Numbered from the stretch's first letter, positions 24,799 through 34,452 are shown. The stretch is 64,000 bases of DNA from Halorarius litoreus (GCF_024362405.1 NZ_CP101454.1:3286001-3350000); one strand, 5' to 3'. Made by a program: numbers and translations. Notes: generated by a model not told the origin, from the sequence alone.

Positions 24799-27700
24799 CT
24801 ACACATCCGACGTGGGGGACTGCGCGAGCAGCGACTCGAACACCTTCCGCTCAGCCGTCCGGAGGTGTTGGTGGAACGTCGGCGGTGAGATGTCGAACGA
24901 GTCGGCGATGGCCTCGCCGGAGGCCGCCCGCGGCCACTCGAAGTACCCGGCGTGGTACGCCCCGTAGAGGATGGCCCGCTGGCGGTCGGTGACCTCAGCC
25001 GTCAGCGCACGCTCGACGGCGTCCGTCCGGTCTCTCCGCGTCAGTTGGCGGCGACGCTGCAGGTCCGCGGTCGGGAACTGCGCAGTGATGGCGGCAGTCA
25101 GTTGCCGGGTGTCCGCTCCCGGCGCGACGTGGACCCGTAGGTGGAAGTCGCCCTCCTCGACGGTCGCCGTCTGAATCAACCCGCCGACCTCGGCGATGGT
25201 CGCGAGGAGCGGCGTCTCGGAGAGTCGAAGCCAGTAGCGGGCGCCCTCGTCCGTCTCGGTGAACCGGAGGTCCTGCCAATACGGCACGACCTCGGCGAGC
25301 TCATGCATCGACTCGGTCGCCTCGGCCGTCGCAGACCCGTACACGAGATACTCGTCGTCACCGGCGGGAACCGTGTGGTCGACGGTGAAGCGGCCGGCGA
25401 GGTCGGCGAGGTCGTACGGTGCGAAGACGTCCCGGGCGAGGTACTCCAGTTCGACGACCTCGTCGCCGATGAGCGCCTGTTTCCGCTCCGTAGCGACGAT
25501 GGCGTGACCGACGACCTCACCGAGTCGGTCGAGGACCGCTCGTTCTTGGGTGGAGAATGCGTTCGCCCGCTCGGAGCGGACGGTCAAAGTTCCGTAGGTC
25601 ATTCCCTGGTGGGTGATGGGGAACTCGAACGCCGCCGCATCGGCGTCGATTGGGTCCGCAGCGTCCTCGGGGAACGCGACGTCGCCGGCGCGGGCGCGGA
25701 CCACGTTCGTCGGCGAGTCACCGACCGTCGACCCGATCCACGCCGCTGTGTACGAACTCGTGGCGACGAGATGCTCACAGACGGTCGCCTCGATCTGCTG
25801 GCGGGTCGACTGGTCGATGACCGCCTGTGTGATCTCGTGGACGGCCTCGTTCAGGTCGTTCATCGCAATGAGTTGGTCGCTCTGCGCGAGGAGTTCTCGC
25901 CTCGCGGCGAACCGGTCGATGGCGCTCGCGAGCACGTTCGCGATGGACTGGACGAAGTCGACGTCGAACTCGGTGAACGTCCGCGGCTGGGTGTCGTGGG
26001 TGCCGAGGATGCCCCACGGGTCCTCGGAAGGCCCGATAACGACGCTTACACCGCCTCGGACGCCGTGGCTGGTGAGGAGGTCGGGGCCGCTGAACCGCGA
26101 CTCAGTCTCGAGGTCCTCGACGACGACCGGGTCCTCGACGGCGAGCGTGTACGCCGCTTGTGAGTCAGATTCGACCGCCGAGACGGTGGCCGAGCCGACG
26201 AGTCCGTCGTGCCAGCCGACGCCCTGGCGAAGCTCGAGTACGTCGGCGTCGGCGTCCAGTTCCAGCACCTTGCAGTAGTCGTAGTCCAACACCGACGCGA
26301 CCAGTTCCGTCGCCTCCGCCAACAGCTCGTCGAGGTCTCCGACCTCCATCGCCCGCATCCCGAACTCGCTCACCGTGTCGAGTTGCTGGACCTGGCGTTC
26401 GAGCTGGATCTCGTAGCGCTTCTGGTCCGAGACGTCCTGTGAGATGCCCATCGCCCCGAACACCGTTCCGTCGTCGTCACGGACGGGAACGAACCGGAGC
26501 TGGATGGTCCGCCCGCCCACCTCGGTCTCGAACGCGTCGGCCTCACCGGCGAGTGCCCGCTCGTACCCCGGCGCGACCACGTCGACCAGCGGCGCCGTGA
26601 CCACGTCGCGAATCCGACGTCCAAGGAGGTCCTCGGCGTCGACCTCGTCGACCGGCGTGCCGCCAGCGACGACGTATCGCATCTCGGTGTCCACGAGGGC
26701 GATCGCGCCGTTGGGGAAGTGGTCGACCAGCGTGTGGAGTTGCCGGTTGGTCTCCTCCAGTTCGCGCTCCCGGGCTGCACGTTCGGAGACGTCACGGACG
26801 ACCCCGACCTTCCGGGAGTGGTCGTCGACGGCCGATTCGAGCGTCGTGAACCGGCTCTCACCGCGGATTGTGGTGCCGTCGGCTCGGTTGACGTTCGCCT
26901 CGATCGTCGCGTTCGACCGGTCGCCCTCGTCGATCTCGTCGGTGAGCGCGGCCGCCTGCTCGGAGATGGCCTCGTCGACGACGAGCGTGCAGTGCGCACC
27001 CAGAAGCTCCTCGCGGTCGTACCCCGTGAGCTCGACGTATGCGTCGTTGACCAGGGTGAAACAGCCCTCGTCGTCGAGGACGTACACCCCGTCTTGCATC
27101 GTCGCGACGATGGTCTCGTACAGATCCAGCTCCCGGTCACGCGCCCTCCGCTCGCTGACATCCCGGACGTAGACCGAGAGCCCACTCCCGGAGGGGTAGA
27201 CGGTCGTCTGTAACCACGACTCGGCGGGGGCGTAGTACGCCTCGTGTACCACCGGCTCTCCGGTGTCGAGTGCCTCCCGGAGTGCCGCGTGGAGGCCGTC
27301 GACCTGCGAGTCCGGGTACACCCCCCGGACGTTCGTACAGAGCAGCGTCTCGGCGGAGGCGTCGAACAGCGCGGCGGCGCGTTCGTTGGCGTAGGTGAAC
27401 TGGAACTCCTCGTCGAGCGCGTAGAAGCCGTCGTCGATACGGTCGAAGATGTCCTCGAGTTCCGACTCGAGGTCGTCGCGCTGTCGTCTCAGTTGGCTGG
27501 CCTGGTCCTTGAGGACGGTGACATCCGCCGCCGTCGTGATGACCCAGCGGAGCTCACCTGCATCGTCGGTCACGGGCGTCGCGTTCACCGAGAGCCACGA
27601 GACGTCGCCAGCGGCGTCTCTGACGCCGATCGTCCGGTCCATCACCGCCTCGCCGGTCTCGAGGACGCGATGGTGCGGGCAGTCGGCCACGGCGAGCGGG

Positions 27701-28485
27701 TCGCCTGCGGTATCGAGGAACTCCGTCTCTCCACCGGCGCCGACGCCGAAGAGTTCCGTTCCGTACTCGTTCGCGCGTTCCAGATCGCCGTCGGCTCTGA
27801 ACACGCCGATCGCGACTGGGCTCGTCTCGAAGAGCTGGTCGATGATGTCGCGTTCGCGCTGGAGTCGGCGTTGGGCCTCCCGACACTCGGTCAGGTCGTG
27901 TGTCACCTTCAGGAACTCCTGGAGCGTCCCCTCGTCGTCGCGGACCGCCGTGATGGTGACCTGGGCCCAGAACCGCGACCCGTCCGCCCGGACGCGCCAC
28001 CCCTCGTCGCGGACCGCCCCCGACGTCGCGGCGGTCTCGAGGTTCGCCTCCGGGACGCCCGCGGCCCGGTCGGCAGCGGTGTAGAACTCCGAGAAGTGCT
28101 GGCCGAGTACCTCGTCGGCACCGTAGCCCTTGATGAGTTCGGCGCCGGTGTTCCAGGTCTGGACGTGTCCGTCGACGTCGAGCGTGAAGATGGCGTACTC
28201 CTCGACGGCTTCCACCAGTGATTCGAACTCCTTGGCGGTAGTACTCGGGGTGCGGTCGGCGTTCCCGACCGTGGTCGAGGGGGGCCGCCACCAGACTCGA
28301 GCGCTCGCGCCGACCTTCTTGGTCGCCAGTTGGCCACGGTCGGTCAGTCTCGACAACCGGTCGTACGTGCTCCGGCGTCCGAGGTCGAGCCGGTCTGCCA
28401 CTTCGTTCGTCGTCCAGGGTGTCCCACTGTCGTCGAACAGCGCCAGTGTCTCCCGTAACGCCTCGGTCAGTGATTCGGTGGCCAT
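24799..28485 (-). CDS. Multi-PAS/GAF Bat-type regulator with N-terminal winged helix and C-terminal HTH-10
   Basis: 1228 residues from ATG 28485. Order: HTH (MATESLTEALRETLALFDD, VADRLDLGRRSTYDRLSRLT; ~1-70); PAS1 (YAIFTLDVDGHVQTWNTGAE); PAS2 (SPVAIGVFRADGDLERANEY); PAS3 (DGFYALDEEFQFTYANERAA); PAS4 (DGVYVLDDEGCFTLVNDAYV); PAS5 (NGAIALVDTEMRYVVAGGTP); a GAF domain (LVASVLDYDYCKVLELDADA); a second GAF-like/bacterio-opsin activator region; and HTH-10 (RQRAILYGAYHAGYFEWPRA, DSFDISPPTFHQHLRTAERK). There is no histidine kinase domain, so signals pass directly to the DNA-binding ends. Having an HTH at both termini is notable. Which signals it senses is unknown. Confidence 0.88.
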   Translation of the reverse strand: MATESLTEALRETLALFDDSGTPWTTNEVADRLDLGRRSTYDRLSRLTDRGQLATKKVGASARVWWRPPSTTVGNADRTPSTTAKEFESLVEAVEEYAIFTLDVDGHVQTWNTGAELIKGYGADEVLGQHFSEFYTAADRAAGVPEANLETAATSGAVRDEGWRVRADGSRFWAQVTITAVRDDEGTLQEFLKVTHDLTECREAQRRLQRERDIIDQLFETSPVAIGVFRADGDLERANEYGTELFGVGAGGETEFLDTAGDPLAVADCPHHRVLETGEAVMDRTIGVRDAAGDVSWLSVNATPVTDDAGELRWVITTAADVTVLKDQASQLRRQRDDLESELEDIFDRIDDGFYALDEEFQFTYANERAAALFDASAETLLCTNVRGVYPDSQVDGLHAALREALDTGEPVVHEAYYAPAESWLQTTVYPSGSGLSVYVRDVSERRARDRELDLYETIVATMQDGVYVLDDEGCFTLVNDAYVELTGYDREELLGAHCTLVVDEAISEQAAALTDEIDEGDRSNATIEANVNRADGTTIRGESRFTTLESAVDDHSRKVGVVRDVSERAARERELEETNRQLHTLVDHFPNGAIALVDTEMRYVVAGGTPVDEVDAEDLLGRRIRDVVTAPLVDVVAPGYERALAGEADAFETEVGGRTIQLRFVPVRDDDGTVFGAMGISQDVSDQKRYEIQLERQVQQLDTVSEFGMRAMEVGDLDELLAEATELVASVLDYDYCKVLELDADADVLELRQGVGWHDGLVGSATVSAVESDSQAAYTLAVEDPVVVEDLETESRFSGPDLLTSHGVRGGVSVVIGPSEDPWGILGTHDTQPRTFTEFDVDFVQSIANVLASAIDRFAARRELLAQSDQLIAMNDLNEAVHEITQAVIDQSTRQQIEATVCEHLVATSSYTAAWIGSTVGDSPTNVVRARAGDVAFPEDAADPIDADAAAFEFPITHQGMTYGTLTVRSERANAFSTQERAVLDRLGEVVGHAIVATERKQALIGDEVVELEYLARDVFAPYDLADLAGRFTVDHTVPAGDDEYLVYGSATAEATESMHELAEVVPYWQDLRFTETDEGARYWLRLSETPLLATIAEVGGLIQTATVEEGDFHLRVHVAPGADTRQLTAAITAQFPTADLQRRRQLTRRDRTDAVERALTAEVTDRQRAILYGAYHAGYFEWPRAASGEAIADSFDISPPTFHQHLRTAERKVFESLLAQSPTSDV

Positions 28486-28732
28486 TGCACTCTCCTGCAG
28501 GTGTAGCGCTATGAACTCTCCGCCGGCGGAGTCGATATCCCTTCCCGAAGCGGATACAAACTCGTTACAATCCGGTACGTGTGCCGAGAGAAACCGCGTC
28601 GTTTCCGATACGTCCGAACGGGCACGACCGCCGACCAGGCGCCCTAATATCTTAGCCAGTCCGCTTACCGTGATGTCGGACGTTCCTCCGTGTACGGCAG
28701 GGTTGCCCTCCGTGATGGAAGTGAAAACCAAC

Positions 28733-29077
28733 ATGTCCGACTCGCTGCGCACCACCGGCACAGGGGAAACGTTCGTCGAACTGGACGCCTCCGTTCGACA
28801 CCAGTTACTCTCGGACGCACGCCGCAGAGCGACACTCATCGTTCTTCGGAGTTGCGAACCACCCATCGACCTGGAGACGTTGGCGGAAGCCGTCGTCAGA
28901 TGGGAGGAGGGCTCGAAGGCGGATGTCGACAGAACGGCACTGGTTCTCCACCACCACCACCTCCCGATGCTCGACCAAGCGGGCGTCCTCTGGTACGACT
29001 CGGCGTCGAATCGGATTGAGTCCCTCCAGAACCCGTTCCACGAGCTGACCGAGGCCCTCCTTACATCCGGGGAGTAG
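28733..29077 (+). CDS. DUF7344-like small regulator
   Basis: 114 residues from ATG 28733 (ATG 28715 or 28674 are alternatives). LDASVRHQLLSDARRRATLI, SCEPPIDLETLAEAVVRWEE, LHHHHLPMLDQAGVLWYDSA form the winged-helix pattern of the haloarchaeal DUF7344 type: a helix with arginines, a linker, then H-x-H-L-P-x-L-x-x-x-G. Probably DNA-binding, with unknown targets. It is divergent from the PAS/GAF regulator with ~250 bp between. Confidence 0.65.
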   Translation: MSDSLRTTGTGETFVELDASVRHQLLSDARRRATLIVLRSCEPPIDLETLAEAVVRWEEGSKADVDRTALVLHHHHLPMLDQAGVLWYDSASNRIESLQNPFHELTEALLTSGE

Positions 29078-29180
29078 GACAGCTGTCCGGGTCGGCCGAC
29101 GACCCGAGAGATTGGTCATCCTGACGCAACGGCGCTCCCCCACTAGTAGGCTCGTGTCCGTCGCTAGCGGCCGTCCTCGA

Positions 29181-29486
29181 GTCCGGGCACTACGACACGC
29201 GGTTGACTGGGATCGAATGCTCATCCGGATTCCACAACGCGAACCGTGTGTATGTGGGTACTGTCAGCGTCAAGCCGTTCAAGAAGCCACCAGCAGCGCG
29301 AATCTCACCGAACGAGAGGCCTTAGCTAGTCGCTGGCACCCGAAAACCGTCACGTCCGCGCGAGCTATCCCGTTCGACCTGTCCCTTCGCGTCGAGCTCT
29401 GTATTGAACGCTTTGCAGACCAGTATGACTCATTCCCGCACTCACGCTCGATGACCAACAGGCGGCGTCCAAGAGACAGGGCGCGA
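29181..29486 (+). pseudogene. Internal fragment of a tyrosine recombinase/integrase
   Basis: RALRHAVDWDRMLIRIPQRE then PCVCGYCQRQA, and RWHPKTVTSARAIPFDLSLR, VELCIERFADQYDSFPHSRS match the mid-part of haloarchaeal XerC/D-like integrases (IRIPxHEPCxCGYC, KTxxxARAIPFDxxxRVE). The N-terminal core-binding part and the catalytic R-H-R-Y C-terminus are missing. It lies just before the aldehyde dehydrogenase gene at the left edge of the 29.2-34.5 kb block, and is the only mobile-element trace I can support. The rest of 29078-29609 is gene-free apart from the ALDH promoter. Confidence 0.65.
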
Positions 29487-29581
29487 ATTGAGCGGGTGCA
29501 ACTCAGACTCATACGGGAGTGGTCTTGTTGCATTCCGTTACTCACTTCCTCAAAAAGATACGAGACTGAAAAAACGAGGGG

Positions 29582-29600
29582 CGTTATATCTGTATAAACG
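29582..29600 (+). promoter_or_regulatory. Promoter/operator of the aldehyde dehydrogenase gene
   Basis: CGTTATATCTGTATAAACG is an imperfect inverted repeat containing a TATA-like TTATAT ~22-25 bp before the ATG at 29610. The spacing fits a leaderless or near-leaderless archaeal transcript with a regulator site over the TATA box. Confidence 0.5.
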
Positions 29601-29609
29601 TCATATCAC

Positions 29610-31091
29610 ATGATGTCCGTGGGAGATAGCATAGCAGGTTCAGAGTGGGATCAGATGTATATTGACGGTGGGTGGGTCGATGCCACCGGTGGCGAGACGC
29701 TCGAGGTGGCAAATCCGTCGACACAAAAAGCGTTTGCCGAGGTGCCCGCAGCGACAACACAGGACGTGGATGCGGCCTACGAGGCGGCTGGGGAAGCACA
29801 GCCGGGCTGGGAGGCTACTTCACGCGCCGACCGGAACGAGCTCGTTAAGACAGCACTCGACACGCTCAGGGAACGTTCCGATGACCTCGTCGAGCTACTT
29901 GCGCGCGAGGGCGGGAGTGCAAGTGGAAAGGCCAACGGGGAACTCGCCCTCACGCAGAGTGACTTCGAGACCGCACTCGACCTCGCCCCGCCGGAAGAGG
30001 AGGTTAGAGACTCGGCGTTCGTCGAGGGCAAGCGCCACCACATCGTCGAGGAGCCGGTCGGCGTTGTCGGTATCATCTCGCCGTGGAACTACCCCGTGCA
30101 TCTGACCACCCGCGCACTGGCCCCAGCGCTCGCGCTCGGGTGCACAGTCGTCGTCAAACCGGCCTCGGATACGCCGATCTCCGGTGGGCTCTTCTTGGCA
30201 GAGATCGCTGACGAGGTCGGATTCCCGGACGGCGTCGTGAACGTGGTCACCGGCCGGGGGGCGGAAATCGGCGACCGTATCGCGGGCCACCCGGTGCCAC
30301 GTGTGATTTCTTTCACCGGCTCGACCGCTGTCGGCAAACGAGTCGCCAGCCAGGCCGGCAACAGTATCACCCTGCCCGCTCTCGAACTCGGCGGCAACGG
30401 CCCGAACGTCGTCACCGAAGACATCGACGTCGACAGGGCCGCTCGGATCGGAGCGGTCGGGTCGTTCACCCACCAGGGACAGGTCTGTATCTCGATTAAC
30501 CGGCATATCGTCCACGAGGACGTCTACGACGACTACGTCGAGAAGCTCACTACGTACGCGAACTCACTCGACATGGGTGATCCGACCACGGACGACGTCG
30601 ACCTCGGACCGCTGATCAACGAGTCCCAGCTCGACAGTATCACGGAGTTCGTCAACCAGTCCATTGAGCAGGGTGCGACCCTCGAAACCGGTGGCGAGGC
30701 CGACGAATTGTTCTTCGAGCCGACGGTCCTCTCCGGCGTGACGAACGAGATGGCGGCTGCCTGCAACGAACACTTCGGTCCGGTTGCACCGGTGATCCCG
30801 GTCGGCTCTGACGAGGAGGCAGTCGAGGTTGCGAACGATACGGAGTACGGACTTGCGGCTTCGGTCCAGTGTGAGGACGATGCCCGGGCGCGCTCGCTGG
30901 CCGACCGAATCGAATCCGGGATGGTCCACATCAACGATCACCCAATTCAGGACGAACCCAATGCACCGTTCGGCGGACTCAAGCAGTCGGGTCTCGGTCG
31001 GTACAACGGCGAATGGGTACGGGACGAACTTCTCGAGGAGAAGTGGATCTCGGTCCAGCACGACGAACGTGAATACGGTCTGCTTGACTGA
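29610..31091 (+). CDS. Aldehyde dehydrogenase, full length
   Basis: 493 residues, normal for the family. SPWNYPVHLTTRALAPALAL and VVVKPASDTPISGG form the cofactor site, ITLPALELGGNGPNVV carries the general-base Glu, and FTHQGQVCISINRHIVHED the catalytic Cys. The C-terminus has PFGGLKQSGLGRYNGEWVRD. Its MYIDGGWVDATGGETLEVAN start is typical of benzaldehyde/betaine-aldehyde-like ALDHs; substrate not determined. ATG 29610 or 29613 are both possible. It sits next to the integrase remnant and may have been acquired by transfer. It is diverged from the ALDH at 1-1153. Confidence 0.92.
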   Translation: MMSVGDSIAGSEWDQMYIDGGWVDATGGETLEVANPSTQKAFAEVPAATTQDVDAAYEAAGEAQPGWEATSRADRNELVKTALDTLRERSDDLVELLAREGGSASGKANGELALTQSDFETALDLAPPEEEVRDSAFVEGKRHHIVEEPVGVVGIISPWNYPVHLTTRALAPALALGCTVVVKPASDTPISGGLFLAEIADEVGFPDGVVNVVTGRGAEIGDRIAGHPVPRVISFTGSTAVGKRVASQAGNSITLPALELGGNGPNVVTEDIDVDRAARIGAVGSFTHQGQVCISINRHIVHEDVYDDYVEKLTTYANSLDMGDPTTDDVDLGPLINESQLDSITEFVNQSIEQGATLETGGEADELFFEPTVLSGVTNEMAAACNEHFGPVAPVIPVGSDEEAVEVANDTEYGLAASVQCEDDARARSLADRIESGMVHINDHPIQDEPNAPFGGLKQSGLGRYNGEWVRDELLEEKWISVQHDEREYGLLD

Positions 31092-31281
31092 AACTCGGAG
31101 CTCGACTAGTAAATTCAGCGACGCCGGTCGCTGCTGACCCTGTCAGCGGGCAGGACCTTGTTTCGAGATGCTGAGACGAACCAACAGTCGTGCTGCATAC
31201 GACGCGCGTATTTCAGGACCCAAGGCACTCCTCAGTGAGCCGGTGGGTGGCCAGTGTACGGGCTTGAATGGCGAGAGACGG

Positions 31282-32247
31282 TTACAGCTCCGGTTCAATG
31301 TACACCAGCTTTACTCGACTGTCGATGCCGATGAGTGCCTGTTCAATCTGCTTGATATCTTCATCAATGTCGCCGGTTACGAGCTTCGAGTCGAAGCTCA
31401 CGTCCGCGGTGACGAGTACCGTTCCAGTCCCGATGAACATCGTCCGGAAGTCATCGAGATGGACGACGTCGTCGTGAGACTCGACGGCCGTGCGCAACTT
31501 GCGTTCGACGTCTGCGGAGAGGCTCTCGCCAATGATGAGCCGCTTGTTTTCGATCGCCAGTGCCACCGCAAACACCATCAGGAGAAACCCGATCACGACT
31601 GCGGCGGCGGCGTCGTAGGCGGGGTTACCGGTGATGCGTGTCGCAGCGATTCCGACGAGCGCGGCGAGGAGTCCCAGCAATGCAACCGCATCCTCCGTGA
31701 AGGCAGTCAGCGTCGTGATGTCGCTCGTCTGGCTAAACGCCTGGCGATAGCCCGACCAGTCGTAGACCTCCATCTGGCGTTGCAGTTCGGCGTTGGCCTT
31801 CGAGAATGCGTACGTCTCGAAGGCGGCCGCTCCGAGCAGGATGGCGACCACGACGTAGAATGGGTCGACCGGTGCCTGCAAGTCAATCGTGATCCCAAGA
31901 AACTGTGCGGGGCCCGCTTCGATTTCGTGCCCGCCGGCTCGAAGTTCGGAGATACCGTGTGTGAGGCTTTTCCACCCCGCGGCTCCGAAGAGTAGCACCG
32001 AAACGAGAAACGCGTAGAAGAACTGGGACTTCCCGTGCCCAAAGGGGTGGGACCTTGTCGCATGCTCTTTACTGGCTCTGATCCCGACCAAAAGCAGCAC
32101 CTGATTGCCCGTATCGGAGATGGAGTGGTAGGTTTCGGCAAGCATCGCTGGACTCCCAGTCAGCAAGAACCCGCCAAATTTCAGTATCGTAATACCGGCG
32201 TTCGCGATTAATGCGGCGATAACGACGCCGGTACTTCCAGCAGCCAT
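31282..32247 (-). CDS. Cation diffusion facilitator (CDF) metal transporter
   Basis: 321 residues from ATG 32247. Six-helix CDF core: VVIAALIANAGITILKFGGF, MLAETYHSISDTGNQVLLLV with the metal-site H-x-x-x-D, HPFGHGKSQFFYAFLVSVLL, and TLTAFTEDAVALLGLLAALV with a second acidic site. The cytoplasmic C-terminal domain is ESHDDVVHLDDFRTMFIGTG ... VKLVYIEPEL. CDF proteins export Zn2+, Fe2+, Mn2+ or similar ions using proton or K+ exchange. The metal cannot be predicted from what I see. It is convergent with the ALDH gene. Confidence 0.9.
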   Translation of the reverse strand: MAAGSTGVVIAALIANAGITILKFGGFLLTGSPAMLAETYHSISDTGNQVLLLVGIRASKEHATRSHPFGHGKSQFFYAFLVSVLLFGAAGWKSLTHGISELRAGGHEIEAGPAQFLGITIDLQAPVDPFYVVVAILLGAAAFETYAFSKANAELQRQMEVYDWSGYRQAFSQTSDITTLTAFTEDAVALLGLLAALVGIAATRITGNPAYDAAAAVVIGFLLMVFAVALAIENKRLIIGESLSADVERKLRTAVESHDDVVHLDDFRTMFIGTGTVLVTADVSFDSKLVTGDIDEDIKQIEQALIGIDSRVKLVYIEPEL

Positions 32248-32596
32248 CTTGGAAAAGATAGGGTACGCCAACGGTTCAAGTCGTCACTTTTTACCGTGGA
32301 TTGGGTTGTTATTATCCGAGAGACAAATCGGCAAATTGGCGGTGATGTTGGGTGACCGGAAATCGGATGTGAGTCGTTTCCCCCCACCGCAGGACACGTT
32401 CGACCCGTTCCAGACGGGGAGGCCCCGTTTTCTCTCAATGAAGACAACAGACTGCAGTACCGTGCTGACTACACCCTCCGAATGCAGCACGGCCGCTTAG
32501 ACCTATCACCGGATGAGGGGTTCAACAGGACCGAAATATCCCCTTCATCTCGGTGGTGGAGCGAGCTATAGAGGGCTGCAGTACCTACTAGTAGTG
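32248..32596. other. Intergenic region between divergent CDF and DUF4177 genes
   Basis: I see no coding frame. ACCGAAATATCC at ~32530-32541 could be a TATA region for the DUF4177 operon. Confidence 0.3.
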
Positions 32597-32803
32597 ATGT
32601 CCGAATCAGAAACGACCCGCTGGGAGTACGAGACGCTTCGCCCACCGCGTGATGAGACCCAAAAAGAAGCAGAAGATCCGAAAGCGGACTTGAATCAACT
32701 CGGTGCAGAGGGCTGGGAGTTTGTGGAGACGATCGACTACGAGGGAGGCGGCACCAAGTACCTCGTTTTCAAGCGACCTGCCCGATCGAGTGAGCCAGTA
32801 TGA
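32597..32803 (+). CDS. DUF4177 small protein, copy 1
   Basis: 68 residues: TRWEYETLRPPRDETQKEAE, DLNQLGAEGWEFVETIDYEG, GGTKYLVFKRPAR. This matches the DUF4177 pattern (W-E-Y-x-T/V ... LN-x-L-G-x-E-G-W-E-x-V ... L-x-F-K-R/P), a small alpha-beta protein of unknown function. The stop overlaps the ATG of the following membrane protein by 4 nt (ATGA). The same two-gene order recurs at 38646-39831. Confidence 0.88.
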   Translation: MSESETTRWEYETLRPPRDETQKEAEDPKADLNQLGAEGWEFVETIDYEGGGTKYLVFKRPARSSEPV

Positions 32804-33816
32804 CTGACGAAACCGGTATCAGTACGGCCAACACGATGCGTGAGCGCGCGGGAGAGAGTCGGATAAAACTCTGGGTGCTGCTTCGCGCGAACCGCCTTCT
32901 CGTCTCCAGTGTCCTGACCAGTGCCGTGTTCGTCGTATTCGTTATCGCCGTTACTGTCCTCAATCCACCGTTTTCACAGCAAATCGAGTCCGGTGACATG
33001 ATCGACACGATGTTCTCGACGATGATCACGGTCATCGTGACCGGGACGACACTCGTCGTCACGATCGGTCAGCTCGTCCTCACTCAGGAGAACGGCCCGC
33101 TCGGCGATCAACGCGAGCGGATGGCCAGTTCGATGGATTTCCGGGACTTTACTGAAGAGTTGATCGGGGCTCCGAGTCCTGTCGACCCATCCGAATTCCT
33201 CCGGCAGATTATCGGAGCCACGGCACAACGGACTACGGCTCTTCGAGAGTCAATTGGCAAGAATGCTGACGAGAACCTCCGAGATGAGGTCGATGAATTC
33301 GCTGAAAGCGTCACCGGGAACGCTGACACGGTACGTGACCAACTCGAGGGTGCGCAGTTTGGCTCGTTCGATGTGTTATTCGCCGCACTGAATTTCAATT
33401 ATAGCTGGAAGATCTTCCAAGTTGAACGTCTCGCGAACGAATACGAAGAGAGCCTCACCGAGGAAGAACACGGCTTGCTTGACGAGCTCAAAACAGCACT
33501 GTCTCTGTTTGGCCCGGCGCGCGAACACATCAAGACGCTGTACTTCCAGTGGGCACTCATCGACCTTTCCCAGATGATTCTCTATGCTGCAGTCCCGGCA
33601 TTGGCCGTTGCGGGTATCATGGTCGCAATCGTCGATGCGGGGACGTTCCCGGGAAGCACACTCGGTTTCGATCATATCATCCTCGTCGTGGGCGGTGCGT
33701 TTGCGGTGACGCTCGTTCCCTTCATGCTGTTCGTCTCGTACGTCCTTCGCATCCTCACCATCGCGAAACGGACACTCGCCATCGAACCGCTGCTCCTCCG
33801 CGGATCCCAACGCTGA
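32800..33816 (+). CDS. Four-helix membrane protein, paralog family of five (copy 3, DUF4177-linked)
   Basis: 338 residues. TM1 (VLTSAVFVVFVIAVTVL), TM2 running into TLVVTIGQLVLTQENGPLGD, then DPSEFLRQIIGATAQRTTAL and a long acidic helical domain, AREHIKTLYFQWALIDLSQM, TM3 (ILYAAVPALAVAGIMVAIV) and TM4, ending LRILTIAKRTLAIEPLLLRG. It is very similar in plan to copy 4 at 38836, also with a DUF4177 partner, which suggests a DUF4177-membrane protein complex. Confidence 0.82.
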   Translation: MTDETGISTANTMRERAGESRIKLWVLLRANRLLVSSVLTSAVFVVFVIAVTVLNPPFSQQIESGDMIDTMFSTMITVIVTGTTLVVTIGQLVLTQENGPLGDQRERMASSMDFRDFTEELIGAPSPVDPSEFLRQIIGATAQRTTALRESIGKNADENLRDEVDEFAESVTGNADTVRDQLEGAQFGSFDVLFAALNFNYSWKIFQVERLANEYEESLTEEEHGLLDELKTALSLFGPAREHIKTLYFQWALIDLSQMILYAAVPALAVAGIMVAIVDAGTFPGSTLGFDHIILVVGGAFAVTLVPFMLFVSYVLRILTIAKRTLAIEPLLLRGSQR

Positions 33817-34089
33817 GGCGTTACAGCTCCAATTGGCGGGGGATGGGCCGATCTCGGCGGCGAGGAGTACGCCGTGGCAAAATTCTCGACCGATGGAGAC
33901 CTGGAACAGCCGAACGAACCGTCCATTCACGTTCCGTCGGTCATCGCGGTCGACGGAACAGACCGTCCCGTGGACCACGACGAACTGCCCCGCCTTCGCT
34001 CGTGCGGTGGTGGGGCGAAATGCAAGGGGCCAACAGCGACCTGTGACAAGGCGACGACCCAGGCGACCACATTGCGCGCAGGCCGCCCC
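33817..34089. other. Short gene-free interval
   Basis: A plus-strand frame from GTG ~33874 (KFSTDGDLEQPNEPSIHVPS) stays open but runs into sequence antisense to DUF5789 and matches nothing I know. I leave it unannotated. Confidence 0.25.
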
Positions 34090-34452
34090 TTACAGCGACT
34101 CCGGTTCCTCGTTGCTGTCGGCCGATTCATCTGGAGTCTGCCCACCCCGGTCGCTGTACCCCTTTCGACCGATGGCAGCCTCGCCGACCATATTGAAAAC
34201 CGACTGCTGGACTTCCTCTGCCGACTCATAGCGTTGCTCGCCGGTGCTTTCGCTCTGTTCGCCAAGAACCTCGCGAAGTGTCGTCGACCCATCGACCAGA
34301 TCCAGTTTGGCGTCGCCGTACGCCGCTAGCAGTTCCTCGAGCGTCGTCGGATACTCGTGTGATTCGAGCTTCTCCATCAACGGTCCGAACTCGACGCCCT
34401 GTTCACGCGAGTCGCTGTCCCCGTCGCTGCTGGCTTCGTCAGTCGGTGCCAT
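34090..34452 (-). CDS. DUF5789-like protein, copy 2
   Basis: 120 residues. MEKLESHEYPTTLEELLAAY, GDAKLDLVDGSTTLREVLGE, RYESAEEVQQSVFNMVGEAA, IGRKGYSDRGGQTPDESADS. The YPTTxxELLxAYGDAxL core and the GYSDRGG tail match copy 1 at 19140 closely; copy 3 at 56884 has only the core. Strongly acidic. Unknown function. Confidence 0.8.
   Translation of the reverse strand: MAPTDEASSDGDSDSREQGVEFGPLMEKLESHEYPTTLEELLAAYGDAKLDLVDGSTTLREVLGEQSESTGEQRYESAEEVQQSVFNMVGEAAIGRKGYSDRGGQTPDESADSNEEPESL

Noticed and set aside
25141..28221. Several long plus-strand frames opposite the PAS/GAF regulator
   Set aside because: All are antisense shadows of a well-defined multi-domain protein.
33874..34329. Plus-strand frame KFSTDGDLEQPNEPSIHVPS
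   Set aside because: Its second half is antisense to DUF5789 and the first half matches nothing I know.
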